A stretch of 64,000 nucleotides of DNA from Actinoplanes auranticolor (lineage in GTDB: Bacteria > Actinomycetota > Actinomycetes > Mycobacteriales > Micromonosporaceae). Below are positions 27,692 through 34,474 of this stretch, in pieces (the stretch's first letter is position 1; every line of letters begins with the position of its first letter). Location of the stretch: assembly GCF_018332655.1 (NCBI RefSeq), contig NZ_BOQL01000026.1:186001-250000 (forward strand). Direction: 5' to 3'. The position numbers and the translations under genes were made by a program. The notes under the pieces are model-generated. The model did no database searches. It was not told the DNA's origin and saw only the letters and a list, made by a program, of their open reading frames with translations.

Positions 27692-28651
27692 ATGACATCC
27701 GTGGCCGAGAAGACCGCCGGCAGGACCGGCCTGACGCCGACCCCACCCGGTGCGGCCCGCCGGGCCGCCGGCTGGGCGCGGCGGGCACCGCTGCTGCCCG
27801 CGCTGATCTTCATGATCGTGGTCACCCAGCTGCCGTTCGTGGCCACGCTGGTCATCTCGTTCATGGACTGGAACGCGTACTACCCCGACGAGCGCGGGTT
27901 CGCCGGATTCGACAACTTCCGGCGGGTCTTCACCGACGTCAACATGCGCGACGCGGTCTGGACGACGATCCTGCTGACCGTCGGCGTGGTACTGATCAGC
28001 CTGGTGCTCGGGCTCGGCATCGCGTTGCTGCTGGACCGCAAGTTCCGGGGCCGCGGCGCCGTCCGGACGATGATGATCGCCCCGTTCCTCGTCGTGCCCG
28101 TCGCCGCCGCCCTGCTCTGGAAGCACGCCCTCTACAACCCCGAGTACGGCCTCTTCAACGGCGCGCTGACCTGGGTGTGGGGGCTGTTCGGCTCGGACAG
28201 CCCGCCGCAGCCCGACTGGATCAGCAACATGCCGCTCTGGTCGGTGATCTTCGCGCTGGTCTGGCAGTGGACGCCGTTCATGATGCTGATCCTGCTGGCC
28301 GGTCTGCAGGGCCGCCCGCTGGACGTCATCGAGGCGGCCCGGATCGACGGCGCCAACACCTGGCAGATCTTCCGCAGCATGACCCTGCCGCACCTGCGCC
28401 AGTACCTCGAACTCGGCGCGCTGCTCGGCTCCATCTACATCGTGCAGAACTTCGACGCGGTCTTCACCATCACGTCCGGCGGCCTCGGCACGGCGAACCT
28501 GCCGTACACGATCTACCAGATCTTCTACCAGGCCCACGACTACGGCCGGGCCTCCGCCGCCGCCGTCGTGGTCGTGATCGGCACGATCATCATCGCGACG
28601 TTCGCCCTGCGGACGGTCTCGTCGCTGTTCAAGGAGGACCCGGGCCGATGA
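27692..28651 (+). CDS. Polyol-type ABC transporter permease (SmoF-like)
   Basis: A 319-residue CUT1 inner-membrane permease with six predicted membrane segments. The EAA loop that docks the ATPase reads VIEAARIDGANTWQIFRSMTLP. The N-terminal cytoplasmic tail is Ala/Pro/Arg-rich; LLPALIFMIVVTQLPFVATLVISFMDWN starts the first membrane segment. It follows the binding-protein gene by 14 bp and overlaps the second permease by 4 bp (ATGA). Forms the channel with it. Confidence 0.92.
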   Translation: MTSVAEKTAGRTGLTPTPPGAARRAAGWARRAPLLPALIFMIVVTQLPFVATLVISFMDWNAYYPDERGFAGFDNFRRVFTDVNMRDAVWTTILLTVGVVLISLVLGLGIALLLDRKFRGRGAVRTMMIAPFLVVPVAAALLWKHALYNPEYGLFNGALTWVWGLFGSDSPPQPDWISNMPLWSVIFALVWQWTPFMMLILLAGLQGRPLDVIEAARIDGANTWQIFRSMTLPHLRQYLELGALLGSIYIVQNFDAVFTITSGGLGTANLPYTIYQIFYQAHDYGRASAAAVVVVIGTIIIATFALRTVSSLFKEDPGR

Positions 28652-29517
28652 CCACCACCTTGACCCGCACCACGCCGGGCCACCAGGCCGTACCGAAGAA
28701 GAAGGACCGCGGCGGGCCCTGGCTGTCGCTGCTCGCCTGGGTGGTCGGCCTGCTGTTCGTGCTGCCCGTCGTCTGGATGGTGCTGACCTCCTTCCACAGC
28801 GAGGCCGACGCCGCCACCAACCCGCCCGCCGTGGTCGCCCCGCTGACCCTGGAGGGCTACCGGGAATTCTTCTCCGGCGGCGCGAGCCCGTGGCCGCCGC
28901 TGCTCAACTCGATGACCGCCAGCGTGATCTCGACCCTGCTGGTGCTGCTGCTGTCGTTCCCGGCGGCGTACGCGTTGTCGATCAAGCCGGTGAAGAAGTG
29001 GACCGACGTCCTGTTCTTCTTCCTGTCCACCAAGATGCTGCCCGTCGTCGCCGGCCTGCTGCCGCTGTACCTGTTCGCGCAGAACACCGGCCTGCTGGAC
29101 AACATCTGGCTGCTGATCGTCTTCTACACCTCGATGAACCTGCCCATCGCCGTCTGGATGATGCGGTCGTTCCTGTCCGAGGTGCCGGTGGAGATGCTCG
29201 AGGCCGCCTCCATGGACGGCGCCAGCCTGGCCAAGACCCTGCGCTCGGTGATCGCGCCCGTGGTCATGCCCGGCATCGCGGCGACGGCGCTGATCTGTTT
29301 CATCTTCAGCTGGAACGAGCTGCTCTTCGCCCGGGTCCTCACCGCCACCGTGGCGGAGACCTCGCCGGTGTTCCTGACCAGCTTCGTCACCAGCCAGGGC
29401 CTGTTCCTGGCCCAGCTCTGCGCGGCAGCCTTCGTCGTCTCGCTGCCCGTGCTCGTCGCCGGCTTCGCGGCCCAGGACAAGCTCGTGCAGGGCCTGTCGC
29501 TGGGCTCGGTCAAGTAG
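28648..29517 (+). CDS. Polyol-type ABC transporter permease (SmoG-like)
   Basis: A 289-residue CUT1 permease. The ATG at 28648 overlaps the stop of the preceding permease (ATGA); longer frames overlap it further and are rejected. Membrane segments begin at WLSLLAWVVGLLFVLPVVWMV; the EAA loop is EMLEAASMDGASLAKTLRSVIAP. The end (GFAAQDKLVQGLSLGSVK) matches the usual MalG/SmoG C-terminus that contacts the ATPase. Last gene of the operon; a 12-bp perfect hairpin at 29550 closes it. Confidence 0.92.
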   Translation: MTTTLTRTTPGHQAVPKKKDRGGPWLSLLAWVVGLLFVLPVVWMVLTSFHSEADAATNPPAVVAPLTLEGYREFFSGGASPWPPLLNSMTASVISTLLVLLLSFPAAYALSIKPVKKWTDVLFFFLSTKMLPVVAGLLPLYLFAQNTGLLDNIWLLIVFYTSMNLPIAVWMMRSFLSEVPVEMLEAASMDGASLAKTLRSVIAPVVMPGIAATALICFIFSWNELLFARVLTATVAETSPVFLTSFVTSQGLFLAQLCAAAFVVSLPVLVAGFAAQDKLVQGLSLGSVK

Positions 29518-29549
29518 CCGCCCCTGATCCACACTCCGCCCCGATAGAG

Positions 29550-29579
29550 GTGACCGGCCCCGAGCCTGGGGCCGGTCAC
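29550..29579 (+). terminator. Terminator of the polyol importer operon
   Basis: A perfect 12-bp stem (29550-29561 with 29568-29579) and GAGCCT loop, 32 bp after the permease stop. Confidence 0.75.
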
Positions 29580-29651
29580 TGCGTCCGGAGACCGAATCTT
29601 TTCCCCGAAAGGGGTAGGAACCGGTGCGGTCCGGGGTACGTCTGACCGCCT

Positions 29652-30548
29652 ATGACCAGACTTCGCGGCTTGTGGACGGCCGCTGCCGCCGTGACCTTGT
29701 TCCTGCTCAGCGCCTGTGCCCAGCAGACCGCCGCCGGCACCCCGGGCCCCGGCCCGTCCCCGGAGACCTCCTCGGCCCCCGCCACCGGCGGTTCCGGCGA
29801 CGCGCTGGTGCTCCGGGTCTCGTCTGCCGGTGGCTTCGTGCCGCCGAGCGCGATCGTCGGCCGGCTCCCCGAGACCAGCGTGTACGCCGACGGCCGGGTG
29901 ATCTTCAACGGCCCGGTCACGCTGAGCTATCCCGGCCCCGCGCTGCCCAACCTGCAGTGGGGAACGATCTCCCCGGCCACCCTGCAACAGCTGCTCGACA
30001 AGGCCGTCGCGGCCGGCGTCCGGCCCGGCATCGACTTCGGTCAGCCCGGGGTCGCCGACGCGCCGACCACCGAGGTCACCGTCGTGACCGCCGCGGGGAA
30101 GCGGACCGTCGGCGCGGTGGCACTGCGCGAGGCCCAGCCGGACGACCCGCAGCTCACCAAGGCTCAGCAGCAGGCCCGGACGAAGCTGCGCGCGTTCGTC
30201 GACGAGCTCGGCGACCTGACCACCAGGCTGATGACCGGCGAGCCCCAGCAGTACCGGCCGGAGATCATCGCCGGGATCGTGCAGCCGTACGTGGAGCCTG
30301 AGGACCAGCCGGGACGCCCGCGTGCCGTGCCGTGGCCCGGCCCCGCGCTGCCGGGCGAGCCGATGAACCCCGATCTGAAGCTCAGCTGCGTGGCCGCCAC
30401 CGGCGAGCAGGCTGACGCCGTGCTGGCCGCCGCCAAGGACGCCACTGCCATCAGCCCCTGGGTCTGGGCCGACAAGAGCTGGTCGGTGCTCCTGCGCCCG
30501 CTGCTGCCGGACGAGACGGGCTGCGCCGACCTGAAGGCGGCGCGATGA
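29652..30548 (+). CDS. Hypothetical lipoprotein
   Basis: A 298-residue lipoprotein: signal peptide ending in LSACAQ (Cys about residue 22), a Pro/Ser/Thr/Gly linker, then a folded domain with LVLRVSSAGGFVPPSAIVGRLPETSVYADGRVIF and later STISPATLQQLLDKAV-like helices, LTTRLMTGEPQQYRP and a C-terminal Cys pair (SCVA and TGCADL) that could form a disulphide. Similar proteins are common in actinomycetes and are annotated only as hypothetical. No catalytic motif is visible. It stands alone between two hairpins and converges on the FKBP gene. Confidence 0.8.
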   Translation: MTRLRGLWTAAAAVTLFLLSACAQQTAAGTPGPGPSPETSSAPATGGSGDALVLRVSSAGGFVPPSAIVGRLPETSVYADGRVIFNGPVTLSYPGPALPNLQWGTISPATLQQLLDKAVAAGVRPGIDFGQPGVADAPTTEVTVVTAAGKRTVGAVALREAQPDDPQLTKAQQQARTKLRAFVDELGDLTTRLMTGEPQQYRPEIIAGIVQPYVEPEDQPGRPRAVPWPGPALPGEPMNPDLKLSCVAATGEQADAVLAAAKDATAISPWVWADKSWSVLLRPLLPDETGCADLKAAR

Positions 30549-30614
30549 CCCCCATCGGCGAGCCCTTCGACCCGTCGCCGGGCCGGCCCGGCGACGCGCG
30601 GCCGGCGGACAGCA

Positions 30615-30649
30615 GCGGGCCGGGACGGGCGACGCCCGTACCGGCCCGC
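30615..30649. terminator. Bidirectional terminator between lipoprotein and FKBP genes
   Basis: GCGGGCCGG (30615-30623) pairs with CCGGCCCGC (30641-30649); an inner ACGGGC/GCCCGT stem closes on GAC with a G:A mismatch between. Very stable. Confidence 0.75.
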
Positions 30650-30668
30650 GCGGCCTGTCGGCCCTGGC

Positions 30669-31037
30669 TTACTGCACCCCGAGCAGATCCACCACGAAGA
30701 TGAGGGTCTCATTCGGCTTGATCACGCCACCGGCGCCCCGGGCGCCGTAGCCGAGGTGCGGGGGGATGGTCAGCTTGCGGCGGCCGCCGACGCGCATGCC
30801 GACCACCCCCTGGTCCCATCCGCCGATGACCTGACCGGCGCCCAGGCCGAAGTCGAAAGCCTCGCCCCGGTTGTACGACGCGTCGAACTCCTTGCCCGAG
30901 GAGAACGCGACCCCCACGTAGTGGACGGTGACCTGGTGGCCCGGCTTGGCCTCGTCGCCGTCACCGACGACCAGATCCTCCACGACCAGCTCGGCCGGCG
31001 GCTCACCCGCGATGGGGCCGACGTCGGGCTTCTCCAT
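30669..31037 (-). CDS. FKBP-type peptidyl-prolyl cis-trans isomerase
   Basis: A 122-residue single FKBP domain, cytoplasmic (no signal). It catalyses prolyl isomerisation during folding. Family motifs: VTVHYVGVAFSSGKEFDASYNRGEAFDFGLGAGQVIGGWDQGVVGMRVGGRRKLTIPPHLGYG and the C-terminal LIFVVDLLGV (shown here in pieces of the same domain). The ATG at 31037 follows AGGAGGA; the longer frame to 31592 would overlap the divergent LPMO gene and is rejected. The 157-bp divergent region before it contains the palindrome at 31060. Confidence 0.94.
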   Translation of the reverse strand: MEKPDVGPIAGEPPAELVVEDLVVGDGDEAKPGHQVTVHYVGVAFSSGKEFDASYNRGEAFDFGLGAGQVIGGWDQGVVGMRVGGRRKLTIPPHLGYGARGAGGVIKPNETLIFVVDLLGVQ

Positions 31038-31059
31038 GTGTCCTCCTGAGTTGTGTGAC

Positions 31060-31073
31060 TGCATGGCCATGCA
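31060..31073. promoter_or_regulatory. 14-bp palindrome in the FKBP/LPMO divergent region
   Basis: TGCATGGCCATGCA is a perfect palindrome at 31060-31073, 23 bp from the FKBP start and 120 bp before the LPMO start. A candidate operator; regulator unknown. Confidence 0.4.
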
Positions 31074-31194
31074 ACCACAGCGTGATGTTTTTCCGGGCAG
31101 CGCCACCCACGGTAGTGAACGACTGGGCGCCGATCTCCGTACTCTTCGCCGGGAGGCTGGTCCGCCGCCGCGCCCGCGAGCACGAGGAGATCGC

Positions 31195-32115
31195 ATGACC
31201 GTCGTACGCCGTACCGCTGCCCTGGTGGTGGCCGGTGGTATCGCCGCGGTCGCGACCCTGCTCCCGGCGGCACCGGTGCTCGCCCACGGCGCGCCGACCC
31301 AGCCGCTGAGCCGGACCGCGGCGTGTGCCACCGGCGGCGAGCACGCGGGCTCCGCGGCGTGCAAAGCGGCGCTCGCGGCGAACGGGCGGTCCTTCGGCAC
31401 CTTCGACAACGTGCGGGTGCCCGGCGTGAACGGCAAGGACAAGCAGTTCATCCCGGACGGCAACCTGTGCAGCGGTGACCTGCCGGAATTCCAGGGCCTG
31501 GACCTGCCCCGCACGGACTGGCCGACGACCAAGGTGGCTGCGGGCGGCACGCTGGCCATCAAGTACCGGGCCACGATCCCGCACCAGGGCACTTTCCGGG
31601 TCTACCTGACCAAGCCCGGCTACGACCCGAAGCAGCCGCTGGGCTGGGACGACCTGGGCAGCGAGCCGATCCTGACGGTGCAGGACCCGCCGTTGCGCGC
31701 GGGTGCGTACCGGATGAGCGCCGAGCTGCCCGCGGACCGTACGGGACGGCACGTGCTCTACACGGTCTGGCAGACCTCCAGCACGCCCGACACCTATTAC
31801 TCATGCTCGGACCTGCAGCTCAAGGCCCCGGCGGTGGTCGCCGCGACCAAGCCCGGCAAGGCCGCCACGGCGCCGAAGCCGAAGGTGTCCCGCTCGGCCG
31901 AGCCCGGCGTGGTCGCCTCTCCGCAGGAAGCCGCCGGTCCGGCCGCCGCGGGGGTGCCGCAGCAGAGCGACGAGACCTGGCTGCGCCCGGCCGCGGCGCA
32001 GTCGCCGGACACGCTCGACCGGGTGGCCCTGGGTCACCAGATCATCATCGCGGCGCTGATCGTGATCGCAGGCGTGCTCGCGGCCGCCGGCTTCAAACGG
32101 TTCCGCCGGCGGTAG
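31195..32115 (+). CDS. Membrane-anchored AA10 lytic polysaccharide monooxygenase
   Basis: A 306-residue AA10 (chitin/cellulose-active) LPMO. ATG 31195 follows an AGGAGA site. Signal peptide 1-30 is cut before His31, the N-terminal histidine of the copper brace (HGAPTQPLSR); the second brace histidine is His130 (ATIPHQGTF). GWDDLGSEP and HVLYTVWQTSSTPDTYYSCSDL match the family core and the axial Tyr. Cys pairs fit disulphides. Instead of a binding module it has a Pro/Ala/Lys linker (about 212-275) and a C-terminal membrane helix (about 281-300) ending KRFRRR, so the enzyme is held on the cell surface. It oxidatively opens crystalline chains; chitin fits the adjacent GH3 gene but is inference. 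Confidence 0.92.
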   Translation: MTVVRRTAALVVAGGIAAVATLLPAAPVLAHGAPTQPLSRTAACATGGEHAGSAACKAALAANGRSFGTFDNVRVPGVNGKDKQFIPDGNLCSGDLPEFQGLDLPRTDWPTTKVAAGGTLAIKYRATIPHQGTFRVYLTKPGYDPKQPLGWDDLGSEPILTVQDPPLRAGAYRMSAELPADRTGRHVLYTVWQTSSTPDTYYSCSDLQLKAPAVVAATKPGKAATAPKPKVSRSAEPGVVASPQEAAGPAAAGVPQQSDETWLRPAAAQSPDTLDRVALGHQIIIAALIVIAGVLAAAGFKRFRRR

Positions 32116-32152
32116 CACTCGCACGGCCCGCGGGCGCCTGTCGCGCGTTCGA

Positions 32153-32169
32153 TAGCGTGGGCGGCGATG
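32153..32169 (+). promoter_or_regulatory. Leaderless-type promoter of the GH3 gene
   Basis: TAGCGT (32153-32158) then 8 bp and the ATG at 32167, with no ribosome site. The same TAGCGT box precedes the aldo/keto reductase and alpha/beta hydrolase genes. Confidence 0.4.
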
Positions 32170-33399
32170 ACGAGCAGAGTGCGGTGGCTGAGTGCCGGAG
32201 TGGTCCTGCTGATCGTGATCGCGGGGTGGGTGATCCGGCGAGCTGTCGCCGACACCCCCGCGCCGCGCGCCCTGTCGTCCGCGCCGCCCCCACCCAGCGC
32301 ATCGACACTGCCCAGCGTTTCCTCCGCGCCCAGTGCTCCCGCGCTGCCGGCCAGCGCGCCGCCGAGTCTCCAGGGCTGCGTCGACACGATCCTCGCCGGG
32401 CTGTCGCCGGCCGAGCGGGCCGGCCAGGTACTCATGATCGGGACCCCGGTCGGCAGCCCGCGCGACCTCGGCTCGGTGGTCGCCCGGCACGATCTCGGCG
32501 GGGTCTTCCTGGCCGGGCGCAGCTCCCGGTCCGCGGCAGGCCTGCGCGCCGACGTCGCCGCCCTGCAACGCCGGGCCGGTACGCCGCTGCTGGTCGCCCT
32601 CGATCAGGAGGGCGGCAGCGTGCAGACCCTCAAGGGGAGTGACTTCCCGCTGATGCCGTCGGCGCAGCGGCTCGGTGCGGGGCCCCCGGCGAAACTGCGG
32701 GGCACCGTACGCGACACCGCCCAGCGCCTCGCCGGCATCGGCGTGACCGTCAACCTGGCCCCGGTCGCGGACACGGTCCCGGCGAAGCTGGGGGAGGGCA
32801 ACCCGCCCATCGGCGGCTTCCACCGCCAGTACGGCTCCGACCCGGACGCGGTCGCGGAGGACGTCGCCACGGTGGTGGCGGCCTCGCAGGGCGCGGAGGT
32901 CCTGACCATCCTCAAGCACTTCCCGGGGCTGGGCCGGGTCCGCGCCAACACCGACACGGCGGTGCGGGTCGTCGACAACACGGCCACGGTGGACGACCCG
33001 TACCTGAAGCCGTTCGTGGCCGGGATCAAGGCCGGGTCCGCCGGGGTGATGATCTCGTCCGCGACGTACCCGAAGCTCGACGGCTCGTCCATCGCGGCGT
33101 TCTCGAAACCGATCGTCACCGGGCTGCTGCGCGAGCGGCTCGGCTACACCGGGCTGGTGATGTCCGACGACCTGGGCGCGGCCGACTCGGCGTCGTCGCT
33201 GCCCGTCGGCGAGCGCGCGGTGCGGTTCGTGGCGGCGGGCGGCGACCTGGTGCTGACGATCCGGCCGCAGGACGCGGCGCCGATGGCCGCGTCGCTGATC
33301 GCGGAGGCCCGCACGTCGGCACCGTTCGCCACCCGGCTGACCGAGGCGGCCCGGCACGTGCTGCAGGCCAAGGACCGCGCCGGCCTGCTGACCTGCTGA
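32167..33399 (+). CDS. Exported GH3 family protein (NagZ-like, atypical catalytic loop)
   Basis: A 410-residue GH3 N-terminal-domain protein, membrane-anchored by a single N-terminal hydrophobic helix (LSAGVVLLIVIAGWVI) with a Pro/Ser linker (30-70). It has the NagZ-like order: LVALDQEGGSVQTL, GIGVTVNLAPVADTV, LKHFPGLGRV and VMSDDLGA (the aspartate nucleophile). In NagZ hexosaminidases the flexible loop ends DSH, where Asp-His act as general acid. Here it reads RVRANTDTAVRV, with the His replaced by Ala. It may therefore hydrolyse slowly, act as a phosphorylase or bind only. Downstream of the LPMO gene by 51 bp, suggesting a shared role on amino-sugar polymers. Confidence 0.85.
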   Translation: MTSRVRWLSAGVVLLIVIAGWVIRRAVADTPAPRALSSAPPPPSASTLPSVSSAPSAPALPASAPPSLQGCVDTILAGLSPAERAGQVLMIGTPVGSPRDLGSVVARHDLGGVFLAGRSSRSAAGLRADVAALQRRAGTPLLVALDQEGGSVQTLKGSDFPLMPSAQRLGAGPPAKLRGTVRDTAQRLAGIGVTVNLAPVADTVPAKLGEGNPPIGGFHRQYGSDPDAVAEDVATVVAASQGAEVLTILKHFPGLGRVRANTDTAVRVVDNTATVDDPYLKPFVAGIKAGSAGVMISSATYPKLDGSSIAAFSKPIVTGLLRERLGYTGLVMSDDLGAADSASSLPVGERAVRFVAAGGDLVLTIRPQDAAPMAASLIAEARTSAPFATRLTEAARHVLQAKDRAGLLTC

Positions 33400-33425
33400 C
33401 CCCGCCCGGGATCCGCATCGCGGTG

Positions 33426-33466
33426 TTGACCTGGAGCGCGCTCCAGGTCATAGCGTCGTGGGCATG
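33426..33466 (+). promoter_or_regulatory. MerR-type promoter with 19-bp spacer and palindrome
   Basis: TTGACC (33426-33431) and TAGCGT (33451-33456) are separated by 19 bp, too long for normal use but diagnostic of MerR-family activation. A perfect 16-bp palindrome CTGGAGCGCGCTCCAG (33431-33446) fills the spacer. Transcription would start at or next to the ATG at 33464, giving a leaderless message. No MerR gene adjoins; the aldo/keto reductase gene is the target. Confidence 0.7.
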
Positions 33467-34474
33467 CAGACGATCGAACTGGGCACCACCGGGCAGCAGG
33501 TCAGCCGGCTCGCGCTCGGTGCCATGCAGATGGGCAACGCCACGAACGAGCAGGACTCGGTGCACATCCTGGACCGCTACCTCGAGGCCGGCGGGTCGTT
33601 CATCGACACGGCGGACTGCTACGAGTGGTGGGCGAGGCGGGACAGCCGGGGCGGGGAGAGCGAAGAGCTGCTCGGCCGCTGGCTGAGCCGGGGCGGCCGG
33701 CGCGACCAGGTCTTCCTGGCCACCAAGGGCAGCGCGCTGCCGGAGTATTCGCCGCAACTGTGGGCCGCCGACGGCACGGCGGACTGGGACCTGGCCCGGC
33801 GCACCTTCGCCGGCGCGGGCGGTGACACGCTGCGGCACGCCCTCGACGGCAGCCTGCGGCGGCTCGGCACCGACCACGTCGACCTCTACTACGTGCACGT
33901 CGACGACCGGGCCACCCCGCTGGAGGAGACCCTGGAGGCGCTGGCCGGCCTGGTGCAGGCCGGGAAGATCCGGTACCTGGGCTGGTCGAACGTACGGACC
34001 TGGCGGCTGGAGCGGATCCGGCAGCTGTGCGACCGGTACGGCTGGCCGGCCCCGGTGGCCCTGCAACAGCAGCACTCGTACCTGCGGCCCCGGCCGGGCA
34101 ACGACAGCGTGTCCATCGTCGGCGCCGAGCAGCTGGACTACCTCGACGCGCACGAGGACCTGACGCTGGTGGCGTACTCGCCGATCCTCAAGGGGATCTA
34201 CGACGATCCGGCCAAGCGGGCCGGGCACTGGGCCATGGAGGCGTACGCCGGGCCGGACACCGACGCGCGGCTCGCGGTGCTGGCCGAGGTGGCCGCCGAG
34301 GCCGGCGTCACGCCGAACCAGCTCGTCCTGGCGTGGCTGATGCAGCAGCCGTCGCCGCGGACGATTCCGCTGGTCGGGCCGCGCACGCCGGAGCAGTTCG
34401 AGGCCGCGCTGCCGGCCCTGGACGTGAAGCTCGGCGAGGACCAGCTGCGCCGCCTGAACGCCGCGGGGGTCTAG
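33464..34474 (+). CDS. Aldo/keto reductase
   Basis: A 336-residue NADPH-dependent aldo/keto reductase of the Tas/YajO group. TIM-barrel marks are SRLALGAMQMGNATNE, FIDTADCYEWWARRDSRGGESEELLGRWL (catalytic Asp and Tyr near 50-60), LATKGSA (catalytic Lys), DHVDLYYVHVDDRATPLEETL (HVDD in place of the more usual HxPD/HWPD), KIRYLGWSNV, VAYSPILKGIYDDPAK and the NADP-binding TIPLVGPRTPEQFEA. The ATG at 33464 is preferred since it falls at the expected transcript start. It probably detoxifies carbonyls under MerR-type induction. It overlaps the convergent kinase gene by 4 bp. Confidence 0.93.
   Translation: MQTIELGTTGQQVSRLALGAMQMGNATNEQDSVHILDRYLEAGGSFIDTADCYEWWARRDSRGGESEELLGRWLSRGGRRDQVFLATKGSALPEYSPQLWAADGTADWDLARRTFAGAGGDTLRHALDGSLRRLGTDHVDLYYVHVDDRATPLEETLEALAGLVQAGKIRYLGWSNVRTWRLERIRQLCDRYGWPAPVALQQQHSYLRPRPGNDSVSIVGAEQLDYLDAHEDLTLVAYSPILKGIYDDPAKRAGHWAMEAYAGPDTDARLAVLAEVAAEAGVTPNQLVLAWLMQQPSPRTIPLVGPRTPEQFEAALPALDVKLGEDQLRRLNAAGV

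Noticed and set aside
30545-30703. A 52-codon frame overlapping the lipoprotein stop (ATGA) and the FKBP 3' end
   Set aside because: It lies over the strong terminator hairpin at 30615 and into the convergent FKBP gene; Pro/Arg-rich with no recognisable pattern.
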